Part shown: positions 1-11,175 of the stretch, in pieces
How the letters are laid out: each line of letters starts with the position of its first letter
Numbering within the stretch: the first letter of the stretch is position 1
Source of the DNA: Deroplatys truncata
Taxonomy: Eukaryota > Arthropoda > Insecta > Mantodea > Mantidae
Assembly (NCBI GenBank): GCA_030765065.1
Contig: CM060990.1
Coordinates: 216,109,290-216,173,289, forward strand
Length of the DNA stretch: 64,000 nt
Direction: 5' to 3'
Notes under the pieces: model-generated
The model's input: only the letters and a program-made list of their open reading frames with translations
Database searches by the model: none
What the model was told of the DNA's origin: nothing
Position numbers and translations under genes: made by a program

Positions 1-500
1 TAGTGCGCGAGTCAACTGAAGCGCAAATTGACTCGCGAAGCACTGTTTCGCCATGGCTGCCTTACAATATCATTTAGCTTGGCTTGTGATAATGGCTGTA
101 GCGCATTTGATGTTTCAGGAACGAACTCCTTGGACACAAGTGATGATGGTGAATCATTGTTACTGTCTGTATCTGAAATAATTTCACTACTGTCTGTAGG
201 TGGCTTAGGTATAGGAATACCAGGGTCATGGGCCACTGGTTCGTAGCAGATGGCAGTTTGGGTATATAACTCCTGTTTTGTTCTTTGCATTGAAACCCTT
301 CACATTGCATGTACAATCAGTACTGTGATTGTGAGGTTCACACCACACCCTTGTTATTCCAAAACGTAGTGATTGTTTCCTCCCCTTTGTCCAACTTCCT
401 AAGTCTTCAAACAAACACTGCACACATTACGAGGAGCCCAAGACCTGGATTGATCTATTTCAATTCCGAAGTAAGCTTCGTAGGCGTTTCTTACAAATGA
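1..500 (-). pseudogene. Fragment of a repetitive uncharacterised arthropod protein gene
   Basis: Read on the minus strand from about 500 to 1, two frames give a run that matches, from memory, a protein family present in many copies in arthropod and some other animal genomes. The recognisable parts are SRSWAPRNVCSVC, then HSTDCTCNVKGFNAKNKTG with YPNCH, then an acidic serine-rich linker with IPIPKPP, and finally LSQAKLNDIVR, which in the family precedes a segment of the type RDL.L.K..AELL. The frame shifts around 240-260 and again after LNDIV, so the copy is broken. It also runs off the left edge. The cysteine/histidine pattern suggests metal binding, but the function of this family is not known to me. 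Its copy number suggests that it travels with a mobile element. Confidence 0.5.
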
Positions 501-3180
501 AGTTGTTTTTTTCTGCTTCTTCACAATAAAACCACCACAAATATAGCAAAATTAATTTGGATTATTTACACAACTTCTTTCCATTATGCTATACTGAGTC
601 ACACATAATGAAAATGGAAGATGAATTTTGAAAGAAATGGTATGTCATACGAAAATATGGACTTCATTTTTGGAATCAGGATATAGAAACTACTATAAAA
701 AGACTTCAATATCTAAAACAGCAAAATCACTGTTGACCTGTATAATTTAAGTACATACCCTGTTTTGAGAAAATTACGTTTTGAAGTTTAATGTGTAAAT
801 AGGAAAGAATGGTTGAAGATGGCCTACACATCGTAGCTACCTGAGAGGCGTTTATTGCTATCATTTTGATCTACTGTAAGTTTTTAATATTGCAAGCTTT
901 TGATGCATCTAACTCAAAAATCAATTCACCCCTTGTATTTTGAGAAAATCACACTTTTGAAGTTTAATGTGTAACTTTAACGCTTGACCTCCGTAACTAA
1001 ACGCCATTATGTAGTGATACATTGCTTCTCAAAAAACCGTAGCACTATCGTTCGTTATACTATCTGGAGAAGAAAATTTCAATACGGTTCTTCGTGTCAT
1101 AGAAACATTATGCGACTACGCTTCATATTTTATGAAATTATATAGGTGATTTCGCGTTTATTGTTCACCTCTAGTAATAAATTTCAAAAAGTAAAAGTCA
1201 TTACATTGTATCTTTAAGGCTTTACATAATCATTTAGTCTTAGTTCACGTTGATTGGCAATAGTGCCGCAATTTTCTTTCGAACGCCATGTGTGCGTTGC
1301 AGCACATAATGCAATGTATTTAAAATTCATTTTAATTCAACATATTGCCTCCCTTCCGATCCAACTTGTTGATCTGGTCATAAACTCCAAGTTAAGGGAG
1401 TCAAGCCAAAAATGGAAAAAAAAAAAAAAACTTTTAATTTTTGCTTTTATGAAAACATGCTTAATTCTGCTTAATTTGGTGTTTGGTTCTTTACAATATT
1501 CAAATATTTATATTGTAAATTAATTTCTAAAAATATTATGATTAAGCCGGTTTTGTAGACTTTTTACTTTAAATGTGAATTACTAAAAGCAACATTTTTT
1601 AACATAAATTACCCATTTTCTCTGAAACTACGAGGTGTTTCTGCATACAAATTTTACCACATAGTATAAACAATCCCTTGATCATGTGGAATTGCTTTAG
1701 TAGAAGTTACTCAAATAGTTTAATTTTTTAAATAATAAAATGTCAGAAATTTTATTGAAAATTTTAGAGGTTTGCAAAAGTAATCATAATTTGTTTTCCA
1801 ATCAGTATTTTAGCATCCAAACAAATCAGTGTACTCATAAGGAATTAATAAACACCATGTGAAAATATCACATTTGTATGTCTAGCCGATCCTGAGAAAA
1901 CGGGTCATTAACATAGCTAATTTAACATTGGTAAGATAGGGCTTGACGACTCTCCTTAACGCATTAAAATCAGTTACATACAGACTTATTTCATATGTGT
2001 GGATATCAATGCATAATGTGATTTATGCAGAAAGAAAATATGTTCGCATATATTGCGTCAATAAATAACTCCGGAAATATAATAATTGCGTAAAAACGTA
2101 ATATGAAATTTAATAATGATATGTAATAGTTAAGGTAGATGACTGGTGCATAATTTATTTTTGATAACGATCTGCCGCTAGAATCTGTATAAGAGCAACA
2201 GATACTCCCTCGTAAGTTATTGCTACCAGCAGAAGGCAACTACAAACTCAGATGGCAATATGTTACTCGTTACATTTAACAGTTAACGCAAAGTAACTCG
2301 ACAATTATAACCGTCGCACGAAAATAACTGCTTGTCAAACCTCTAGTATGTAACTAGTATATATATTAAAACTCCTTATTTGGCCTTCCGTTCACCCTTG
2401 AATGGATGTCGTTCAATCCTGTAGGCTTCATTAATGCTGTGTTATGTACTGCTCTACATCAGAGGTGGCGAAAACGGGACTTGTGAGGCACTGTAACTGA
2501 CAGCGCCACTTCTGATCGATTGTCTACTTGTTCTTCACATGCTGCAGAGTGGTATAGCGCGTGTTACGTATTTGGTGACTAGTAGAACGAATGGATTTCC
2601 GCCAACTCTGCTCTACATATTGTGAGCTCTTTTGGTCTAATATTGCACCACAAATTAAGTAACAATTACGGTCTTCAAACATGGCTCACGCTTATCCAAG
2701 GTCCCACAGAGGCGTCCATAAGAGGGCGGGAGTGCATAGGAGCGCACTTAACAAATAAGTAATCATAAGCAAATAATTAGCTTAAAGAAAACCAACATTT
2801 TTTTACACTATCGTTGTTGCAAGCACACAGTTTCGTTCTCCACATTTTAAGCTCTCAAGCCAGGTTTTCGATTCAGCAAAAGAATATATAAGAGTGTTAT
2901 TATTATGTGCTTGTTTGAGGTATACAAGAAAATTTTAACTTTTAGGGTGACGGATCAAATATATAATCCCATTATCTAGATAACCTGGAGTTAAATATAA
3001 TGTGGTAATGGAAGTTACTCTACTGCATAACAACTCTATAAATCGTAGAATTCTAAATTACAAAATATAATTGTAATTGCAGTAATAAGTTTGTAGTAAT
3101 ATTGTACTAATGAAAAAATAATTTATGCACGGAAAGTTTATAAATAAACTCATTCATGCATTATTATGTATTAGTACATA
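501..3180. other. AT-rich non-coding stretch
   Basis: No convincing coding region is seen. The short open frames at 1,254-1,523 and 2,006-2,239 have no recognisable motifs. The only internal structure noted is a diverged direct repeat at 757-800 and 932-975, both containing TTTTGAGAAAAT and TTTTGAAGTTTAATGTGTAA. Confidence 0.5.
757..975 (+). repeat. Diverged direct repeat, two copies about 175 bp apart
   Basis: Positions 757-800 and 932-975 share TTTTGAGAAAAT, a short variable part, and TTTTGAAGTTTAATGTGTAA. It may be a remnant of an old tandem duplication or of two copies of a short element. Confidence 0.5.
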
Positions 3181-4900
3181 AAAATCCGGGGATCTGCCTT
3201 GGAAAGCATCTCCCCCCTTCCCGCTTCGGAAGAAGGGGAACTGTGTTCCTATTCGAAAGGCGTAGCACCAGCCAAAATAGAATATGATCACTACATACTA
3301 GGCAGGCAATTACCTTTTTATTTTTCCTGGGAATCCATTATAACAGTTTTCAAGCACTTTTGAATCAAATGCTTGAGCTTCATAGCACCTATTAATTAGA
3401 CACGTAATAATCCGTATTTTTCCTTTGTGGTTTTATCAACGTGACTTACAATCACAATTGTTATTAACATTTATTATAAGTAAGCCGTTATTGATGAGTA
3501 AATTCAACTGTGTTTAACAGCATTATTTATTTCCTTCTCGACAGTATGCTAGAAACACACTCTTTCTCGCACCAAGTTCAATTCACTTCTGAGTAAATAA
3601 ATTATAGTGAAGATTATGTTTATGAGCTAAATATTAGCAGTCTTTACAAGAACAAAATACGACCCACTTCCATACAGATGTAATCTTCCGTTTACAAACA
3701 GGTGCATGAAATATGCTTACTTGCTACTGCTTTCCAGAGATAAGTGTACATTCAGGTTTACACCGTATTTTCTAGAATATATACAATCACATTCAAATAG
3801 ACCTACGGCAAATTATTACTGTGGATACCTGAGGCTTATTTATGTTAATTTCAGCTTTAGAACAATTTTCAACAGTTCGATTGTGTGTTTAAGAAAAATG
3901 TTACTCTAAATATCTATGTAAAGCTCAAGAATATAACTACAACAATTTCACTAATGTGTTAATTTGAAAATAAATATTCTGAAGATCATTTTATCGCATT
4001 GTCTACTCCTCGGAAATTAGTCCATGAAGATGCCCGAGGTGGAATATGCGTGAAGTTGCCAATTTCCTCATTTTTAAAACAAACACTTGCGATTTGTAAG
4101 TATCTACTTCGATCAGTAAAAGGTAATTTACCAAGGAAAAGAAAGAACTACATTTTAAAGGATAGGAAGGAGCATTTCAAATTAGATGGGACACTATTTA
4201 AGGTTTTGATTTTGTCTTATCAAATGATTGCCATGAGCGAACAGATGAGCGAATCTGCATGGATGTTTGCGGTAAAATTCAACTATCAATCATATCAAGA
4301 TGGAAGCAGTGCGAGATGCCATGAAGCTTAGCACATCAATCATTCTTGTCACGATAGCGGAAGTTCTCGCGCACGAATGTGAACAACACTTCATCAGAGG
4401 CGGGGCTGTTCATTCAAACTTTTAAACTCTATTCATTTTCTTCTAAAATGCTAACATGCGAAAAGCTATCTAAGTTCTTTCACGGTTTAGCTGTTGAACT
4501 TATTGCGTATTTTCCTCCAAAATGCTATAAAGGAATAATTACACACTTAACTCATCAAATATAGTATTACTTTGTTAACGGTGTGCCCCTTAGATATAAA
4601 TGTAGTAAAAATTCCTAGGAGTAATTAGTTCTTATGTTTAACTGCATCACCAGGCTTGCAATCTTGGGGAGCGTTAGCAAAATATGACTGCAGTAATGTA
4701 TACAAACCAGTTCATGCCTGACAAGTGGCCTCCGCTATATAATGGTCCACTCCTCACCACTGTGATGTCGCAAAAGCGGTGCAACGGCAGCGCAATGAAA
4801 TATGCGTTATTGGGATGTATTTTATGCATTTAAACGTAATTAAAGGCCTCAATGTCTTCACGATAGCAAAACTACACAAATAATTAACTGGGATTGATAT
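3181..4900. other. Intergenic or intronic sequence, mostly featureless
   Basis: A GC-rich patch at 3,183-3,250 stands out from the AT-rich surroundings. On the minus strand it reads as a short open frame (FPFFRSGKGGDAFQGRSPDF) after an AG, so it could be a terminal exon, but support is weak. The 110-codon open frame at 3,999-4,331 (plus) has no recognised motif and may be chance. A 24-bp stretch around 3,320-3,345 (TCCTGGGAATCCATTAT) recurs at about 51,137-51,153. Confidence 0.35.
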
Positions 4901-4912
4901 CACTATGGTACT

Positions 4913-5212
4913 TTTGGGGGCGGGGGTTATTTATGGACGCTCTTTAACTGCTCTGGTCCTTAACGCCCCATTCTATATTGGGCGTGAAAGACCTGTAGTT
5001 TTGCTCAGAGGCCCCTTTATCAGGCTTGACATTATTTTACGTGCCGTAAATCTACGACACGGGACTACCGGCTTTACTTACCTTCCGAAGGAAGTCATGC
5101 TAAGGATTTTTACGCTCGAAAAGATCCATTGACCTCCGCCGGGTTTGAACTCGCGACCTCGGGAACTAGAGGCTAGCATGGTAACCACTACAGCAAGGAG
5201 GATGATTATGGT
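4913..5212 (-). mobile_element. tRNA-derived SINE, copy 1
   Basis: A diverged copy of the same sequence lies at 48,862-49,097. Read on the minus strand the element starts near 5,212 with a tRNA-like head containing a B-box-like GCGAGTTCAAACCCGGC (near 5,140-5,156). The body, also present in the second copy, includes CGACACGGGACTACCGGC on the plus strand (about 5,055-5,072). The end at 4,913-4,970 contains ACTGCTCTGGTCCTTAACGC on the plus strand, which resembles the 3' end of the LINEs in this window (compare 59,700-59,722). The open frames inside are fortuitous. Confidence 0.65.
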
Positions 5213-5869
5213 GTGCATAATATCAGACATGTGCTGTGGAATGAACGTAGTTAGTTACAGAATACGAAAATGATAAGCTGAGCAAGAAATCACTGGGAAA
5301 TATTATATTCACTTATATGAAAAATTATGTAACTTTGATTCGGAAGCTGTCCTTATTGGAGGTTTTAGAGATGAAGTGTAACTTCACGAACCCAAGTTTT
5401 GAAAGAAACAGTTGTTCATTCTACTTTATGTGCACATCATTTTTGTAGCGTCCCCAATTTTCTCTTTTGGCCTGTTTTTATGAGGTAAAAAATCCTTCCT
5501 ACACTTGCAGTAATTGCTTACCAACATTTTTCTATTAACATAATTCGTGACACGCTACAGTCCCAGAGCCAATGAACTAAACTCAAAACTTCCTCAATTT
5601 TCATTAATAATAAATACTTTATTAAAGTGTTTGTTACATTTCAAAAACTTTCTTTCAAGTTCCTAATTAATTAATATCTCGAATACTTATACACTGTTAC
5701 AAAGACTCTGACTAGAAAATCTTTTGGCCATTTCAACCCCGCTCTATCAAAATGAGACAAGTTTCAAAAACTTGTCTGGTTCTCTAATCTGTTTGCTTGC
5801 TCTTGTCATACATAAGAAACTCCACGTAAAGACTTGCAAGGCTCTGCTTTGTTCACTTTATGTAAAATA
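5213..5869. other. Non-coding flank of the Tc1 insertion
   Basis: AT-rich sequence without a recognisable gene. It ends with the TA target duplication at 5,868-5,869 of the transposon to its right. Confidence 0.5.
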
Positions 5870-5934
5870 CACTGGTGTGCAAAACCTAAGGGCGAAAGTA
5901 ATCTTCGTATGCTGTGACACTGCCAAGTAACATA

Positions 5935-7177
5935 CACTACGTAATCAAATGTAGCCGGACACCTGGATGAAAATGACGTACAAGTTGGTAGCGCCCTCCA
6001 TCGCTAATGCTGGAAGTCAATATGGTGTTGGCCCACCCTTAGCCTTGATGACAGCGTTCACTCTCACAGGCATAGTTTCAATCAGATGCTGGAAGGTTTC
6101 TTGGGGAATGGCAGCCCATTCTTCACGGAGTGCGGAACTGAGGAGAGGTATCGATGTAGGTCGGTGAGGTCTGGCACGAAGTCGGCGTTCCAAAACATCC
6201 CAAAGGTGTTCTATAGGATTCAAGTCAGGATTCTGTGCAGGCTAGTCCTGTACAGGAATATTATTGTCGTGTAACCACTCCACCACAGCCCGTGCAGTAT
6301 GAACAGGAGCTCGATCGTGTTGAAAGATGCAATCGCCATCCCCGAATTGCTCATCAACAGTGGGAAGCAAGAAGGTGCTTAAAATATCAATGTAGGTCTG
6401 CGCTGTGATCGTGCCACGCAAAACAACATGGGGTGCAAGCCCCCTCCAGGAAAAACACGACCACACCTTAACACCACCACCTCCGAATTTCACTGTTGGT
6501 ACTACACACGCCTGCAGATGACGTTCACCGGGCATTCGCCATACCCACACCCTGCGATCGGATCGCCACATGGTGTACCGTGATTCGTCACTCCACACAA
6601 CGTTTTGCCACTATTCAATCGTGTAATGTTGACGCTCCTTACACCAAGCGAGGCGTCGTTTGGCATTTTCCTGCGTGATGTGTGGCTTATGAGCAGGCGC
6701 TCGACCATGGAATCCAAGATTTCTCACCTCACGCCTAACTGTCATAGTACTTGGAGTGGATCCTGATGCAATTTGGAATTCCTGTGTGATCGTCTGGATA
6801 GATGTCTGCCTATTACTCCTTACGACCCTCTTCAAATGTCGACGGTCTCTGTCAGTCAACAGACGAGGTCGACCTGTACGCTCTTGTACTGTACATGTCC
6901 CCTCACGTTTCCACTTCACTATCACATCAGAAACAGTGGACCTAGGGATGTTTAGGAGTGTGGAAATCTCGCGTAGACTTCTGACACAAGTGACACCCAA
7001 TCGCCTGACCACGTTCGAAGTCCGTGAGTTCCACGGAGCGTACCATTCTGCTGTTTCACAATGTCTAATAACCAATGAGATAGCGGATGAGTACCAGGCA
7101 GTAGGTGGCAGCACAATGCACCTAAGATGAAAAACGTATGTTTGTGGGGGTGTCCGAATACCTTTGACCACATAGTG
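5935..7177 (-). mobile_element. Tc1-like DNA transposon (inner), nested in the outer Tc1
   Basis: The right end, read inward, is CACTATGTGGTCAAAGGTAT; the left end starts CACTACGTAATCAAATGTAG at 5,935. Both continue into CGGACACC. TA duplications are at 5,933-5,934 and 7,178-7,179. At 1,243 bp it is a nearly full-length Tc1-type element. Its sequence differs clearly from the outer element, so this is insertion of one family into another rather than a tandem duplication. Confidence 0.92.
6017..7110 (-). pseudogene. Tc1-family transposase (inner element), two in-frame stops
   Basis: A single minus-strand frame covers the whole protein. It begins upstream of SLREISTLLNIPRSTVSDV, the first helix-turn-helix, and continues through ERTGRPRLLTDRDRRHLKR (the GRPR motif linking the two DNA-binding domains). 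The catalytic core follows: WSDESRYTMW (first Asp, near 6,590), VWSCFSWRGLAPH, FQHDRAPVHTAR (second Asp, near 6,300) and NPIEHLWDVLERRLR (Glu, near 6,210). It ends at AKGGPTPY. Premature stops occur at 6,611-6,613 and 6,242-6,244; no frameshift separates the three open segments, which start at 7,231, 6,598 and 6,223 in the same frame. The exact start codon is unclear because the frame is open beyond the element's end. Confidence 0.88.
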
Positions 7178-7344
7178 TAGCTCGATGAAACTTGAATCAT
7201 ACATAGCGGGAACTGCTGCTACAGAAGGCACCTAAACGAAATATGCGAGACGAACAGAAAGTCCACCTTTATTCATAGACCATAAGCTACACTAGTCAAT
7301 ACATATGCTGGCTCTCTAGATTTACAGAAACATATACATGGTGC

Positions 7345-8358
7345 TTAAAAGGGTGTATAATCACCACGGACAGCAATGCATGCTCTGCATCGTACTCCTA
7401 TGCTGGCCACAAGGTTGGTAAGCAGTTCTTGTGGTAGGGCGTTCCATTTCTCCACCAGCGCTGTTGACAACTGCTGGATGGTCGTTGGTGCATGTAGATG
7501 TGCTGCAATGAGTCTCCCCAAAGCATCCCACACGTGTTCGATGAGATTTAAATCGGGGGAACGGGCAGGCCAGTCCATTCGCCGAATATCCTCTCGTTCC
7601 AAGAGATCCTCCACCTGCGTTGTTCGATGCGGTCACGCATTGTCAGGGCCGACTGCACCCCTTAAAATACGCACATGGGGAAGGAATGCAGTATCAAAAT
7701 AACGTTGACCAGTAAGTGTACCCTGTTCAAAGATTTGGAGGTCGGTGCGCCCATGCAACATTATGCCTCCCCAAACCATAACACCCGGACCACCAAAACG
7801 ATCATGTTCGAGGATGTTCCTGGGTTCATTATGTATTCCCACCTCTCGCCAGATGAGGGTACGTCGAGAATCTCTACTTAGCCTCAATCTGCTCTCATCC
7901 GAGAAGAGCACGCGACCCTATTCCTCGTTGGTCCAATTTTGATGCTCTTGGGACCATCGCAAACGGTGCCGCCGATGTGCGGATGTCAATGGAACACAAC
8001 GTACTGGCCGTCGGGCAAAGAGACCACCTCTGTGTAGTCGCCGTGCCACTGTGTATCGTGAGATTGCGTGGCTAGCTATCCTGTTAAATGTGGTTGCAAT
8101 TGCACCCAGTGTTTGGCGTGGATCCCTTCTTGCCTGTTGCATAATGTAGCGGTCATCTGCTACTGTAGTTGAGCGTAGTCGACCACCACCTCTCCTTTGG
8201 ACAGCAGTGCCTGTGGTTTGGAAGGTTCCCCATGCACGCGAAACAATGCTGTGAGTAATTCCAAAATCCTGAGTAACACTCGTCACACCTCGCCCTTCTT
8301 CCAGTTTCCCGATGATTCTTCCCCATGTGAAGTCATTCAAATGGTGTCTACGGGCCAT
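7345..8358 (-). pseudogene. Tc1-family transposase (outer element), two premature stops
   Basis: The gene encodes a cut-and-paste DDE transposase that binds the element's inverted ends and inserts at TA. The reading frame starts at MARRHHLNDF (8,358) and runs in one frame to CIAVRGDYTPF (7,345). The N-terminal half holds helix-turn-helix DNA-binding segments (about residues 5-110). The catalytic part shows FSDESRLRLS (first Asp, near 7,900), the GGPGVMVWGGI stretch, GPDNA plus PHRT (second Asp, near 7,640) and SPDLNLIEHVWDALG (Glu, near 7,530). Length is near 338 codons, normal for Tc1. Two in-frame stops are present: TAG at 7,918-7,920, where Trp is expected, and TGA at 7,633-7,635, where Arg (CGA) is expected. 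There are no frameshifts, so the copy is young but inactive. Confidence 0.9.
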
Positions 8359-8629
8359 GTTGCAATGAAGAACACCACTACAGGGCACCGTACCAGCTCG
8401 CTAATTGCCACACGCCGTCTTGTCCTGTTTCGTCAACTGCCCCGTGTTGCGGGATCAGATCCATTTGGCACCACAGGCTCGCTACACTCACGCCACGTGA
8501 CGTCCAACTTTCTGTGTACGTGTGAGAGACCTCTGGCAACATGCTCCCGCACTTCATCTACTTCCACCAAGCAGGTCATTTGTTATGTTACTTTACCCAT
8601 CTCGACCTTAGGTTTTGCACACCAGTGTA

Positions 8630-9136
8630 TATCCCACAATTTAAATCAGACTTTTTTTTCTTCATACATTTCTACGCACTCTACTGTATCTTCCACACTC
8701 TCGTACAACTCACCTACACTGCCTTTATTCTGTACTTTGCAGCACTTTCACTGCAAGATGACAGAAAATGTTTTATAGAAAAGTCACCATTCATTTGAGG
8801 AATGTAGTTTAATTAACATTACTAGCTACAATTCATTTTCAGGTTCTAGGATCTGTTCCACAGCGATACAGAATCCCTCCCAAATCATTTACCTGTACTG
8901 ACTAAACCTACTTTCCAAATTGACAGTTTGAAATTTTCTTAATATGACATATTTCGAATTTACTTGGGAGAGCATGTAGTTAGAAACAACAATTAAGAGT
9001 TTCAGTGGTGTATTTATGAGCAGTCTGATTTTCTGGTGTCAGGTGGCCAAAATTACGACTTTCAGTTGATGGTTCCGGTAGTGAAGTAGTTCCCCCACCC
9101 CATTTACAAAGCTATGACAAAAACTGCAATTCTTAC
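8630..9136. other. Non-coding, possibly intron
   Basis: No gene recognised. The minus strand has an acceptor-like CATTTTCTGTCATCTTGCAG just before about 8,748, but all three frames downstream close quickly. Confidence 0.4.
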
Positions 9137-9267
9137 TGGGTACAAAATGTTCCCTGTGAATGCTCCTAATCCATAACTGCTTCCTAATTTTTCCTTCTGA
9201 GAACATGACAGTAGTCGCGTGAACTTTCTCTGATCTGTAGTTTGATACACAGCCGGATACGTGGCAT
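9137..9267 (-). CDS. Candidate internal exon of an unidentified host gene
   Basis: On the minus strand a long pyrimidine tract ending in CTCTTCTTTTAG abuts an open segment of 131 nt (2 nt plus 43 codons), which ends at a strong donor (CCCA then GTAAGA, GT at 9,135-9,136). The encoded peptide includes ATYPAVYQTTDQRKFTRLLS and SYGLGAFTGNILYP and looks like real protein, with mixed composition and no transposon motifs. I do not recognise the family. The exon needs one incoming nucleotide. The upstream candidate exon at 10,439 supplies exactly one (G), giving an Asp codon across the junction. No further exon could be fixed downstream. Confidence 0.5.
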
Positions 9268-10438
9268 CTAAAAGAAGAGAGGGGAGAAATACCACTAATA
9301 CCAAATTATAAGGGTGCAGTAACAATAATGATTATTTCTTAGCATTAGCGAACACAAGTTGAACGTTTACAGGCTATATATGTTCACAATAACAACTATA
9401 TCTTGGTAACAATTCATCACTGATAATTGTTTCATTCTCAAGTAAGACACTAACATTACACTAAGCGATGTATAAAACATTATTCATGATAAAACGCGCA
9501 GCGTATAATCACTGACGGCACAATTTACATTTCTCAGTGAGAGTGTGCCATTAGTGTCGTAACTCAAGTGATTTGCATCCGGTAGGAATAGAATAATGCA
9601 CTGCTAGTGTGACGCCATAGAAGTGTACCTGATCGCTGAATCAGGCCATCATATAGCAAAGACTATGCTACCAAGATTCCGTCGAGAGATTAGTTAACCT
9701 GAAAGTAGTGTCCTCCAGCCTATTGGTCCCGAAAATTACCAGCCTACTCACTAGTAGGCTGGTAATTTTGGTAACACATTCGGTATTCGTAATTCAGTTT
9801 ACCATTAAATTCTGACGACTTAAGCCGCCGCAGTTAAGTGTATAATTACATTTTAAAACAAGAAGATTCTTATAATAAAAAAGAGTTTGTGCATAGAGAA
9901 GCTTTGCTTTAACATACTGCGTGACGTGATAAATGCACCGCATAACTTAAGTTTTAGACGTTTAGAAAAGCATTTCTCTGAATCAGAAGCTTCTTTGGAG
10001 CAGCAAGTTACTACCTGACATCACTAAACTAACACTCTCTTTGCATAAAAACTAAATAAATTGTGTTTTACACATAAACAGCTTATATAGTTACTAAGTC
10101 AGATATGAAAATTATATTTCGAAGAATTTGTAGAGCAAGCTGTATCAGACAAAATGTAATATGCACTACAAATTTATCCTTTAAATGTTAAAATAATATG
10201 TCCATTGCGAAGTATGTGGAATTTTTATAATAATGCCCCATGATAATTTGTTAAAATATTTTTATTAACTTACAGTAACTATCAATTCTCCACGTACACA
10301 GAAAAATTTTCACAAAATGCGAGCCAATATTAAAAACAATATCAGTCCTCTCTGTAGTTTGCAGAAGTTAAACAAGCTACTTATTTGCTGCAGTATTTTC
10401 AAAGTTCTATTAATTAAAGTGTTAAAAATTGAGCGTAC
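9268..10438. other. Candidate intron with a perfect hairpin
   Basis: AT-rich sequence between two candidate exons. It contains a perfect 17-bp inverted repeat with a 4-nt loop at 9,732-9,769 and nothing else recognisable. Confidence 0.4.
9732..9769. repeat. Perfect hairpin, 17-bp arms and CACT loop
   Basis: AAAATTACCAGCCTACT (9,732-9,748) is followed by CACT and its exact reverse complement (9,753-9,769). It may be the centre of a small foldback element or a structured intronic RNA element. Confidence 0.85.
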
Positions 10439-10492
10439 CTATAAAATCACTGCCACCAAAGAGCGTGGAGTAGCTCTGAGCACATTGAGGAG
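10439..10492 (-). CDS. Candidate small internal exon of the same host gene
   Basis: Minus strand. An acceptor (TTCCTTAG) precedes an open segment ending ATTTTATAG at a GTACGC donor (GT at 10,437-10,438). It encodes PQCAQSYSTLFGGSDFI plus one nucleotide. That single G completes a codon with the first two bases of the 9,267-9,137 exon. A second acceptor inside (GTGCTCAG, exon start 10,475) would leave a 37-nt exon encoding SYSTLFGGSDFI, and that version matches the phase-0 end of the 27-kb candidate exon. I cannot choose between them from sequence alone. The Kolobok insertion begins 80 bases upstream, inside the intron. Confidence 0.42.
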   Translation of the reverse strand, partial: LLNVLRATPRSLVAVIL

Positions 10493-10957
10493 CTAAGGAA
10501 CCCTTCCATTATGTGGTATCAGAGAGGTACCCACTTCAGTTAAATGCTAAATGACATTTTTCTTTTGTTAAAGGGGAACGAAACACAAAAATGAATATTC
10601 TATTCACCACATTAGTTTATTTGTCGTCAGGAATAAATAGCAACACACGCAGTTTCACCATCGCAAGGTAAATGGCTATCGCGTTACGCCTGTTGTTGAG
10701 TTGACGCGTGACGTCATGAGAGCCACACTACACCGAGACAAGAAGTGCGTATCATAGGTGTTATAAATTACTAACAAGTTCACATGTTAATTTCACTAGA
10801 AGTTCATAACCTCTCTGAATATCAAAAGAGTAGAGCTAAAGCTAGCCATTCAGTTTTCATAATCCAGTTAATACCTATTAAGTGATAACAGTAGTACAAC
10901 ATCAGCTTTGAAAATGAGTGAACGTGGTATACGATCTTATTAATTTGAACAAAAAAA

Positions 10958-11175
10958 TTGAGCGATTTTGAAGAATTACACCATTCTAACAGCGACACTG
11001 CGACAGTGAGAACACCAAAAAACCGTGCTGGTTCCATTCAATGGTGTAAGTGTAAGGAATGTATACCTATAAATAATGAGGAGGAAAGTGTGTGTTGCTC
11101 GAACTATGAAAACACAAAATTGCTGAAGGGTGATTTTGCCTGTATCACAAAGCATCCCAATTTTCACAAATTAGT
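10958..11175 (+). pseudogene. 5' part of the Kolobok accessory gene (P2X7-tail-like zinc-binding domain), split by LINE A
   Basis: The frame encodes an acidic N-terminus (FEELHHSNSDTATVRTPKN), then WCKCKECIPINNEEESVCCS, which matches the C-x-C-x2-C...C-C zinc-binding pattern of the domain found in the P2X7 receptor tail and in many transposon-linked proteins of invertebrates. It ends at ITKHPNFHKLV, where LINE A was inserted. The target duplication CAAATTAGT (11,167-11,175) lets the frame continue exactly at 24,304. The true start codon is uncertain because no in-frame ATG precedes the recognisable part closely. Its role in transposition is not established. Confidence 0.7.

Larger units (their letters stand above)
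5870..8627 (-). mobile_element. Tc1-like DNA transposon (outer), interrupted by a second Tc1-like element
   Basis: The left end CACTGGTGTGCAAAACCTAA (5,870) is repeated inverted at the right end (finishing at 8,627); the first 22 bases match exactly. TA dinucleotides at 5,868-5,869 and 8,628-8,629 are the expected target duplication. The transposase gene lies on the minus strand at 7,345-8,358. The segment 5,935-7,177 is a separate Tc1-like transposon inserted at a TA between the left end and the stop of this transposase. Without it the outer element would be about 1.5 kb, the usual size for Tc1. Confidence 0.93.

Noticed and set aside
3999..4331. 110-codon ORF on plus
   Set aside because: No motif, no promoter or splice context, and composition close to translated AT-rich DNA; kept only as a note.
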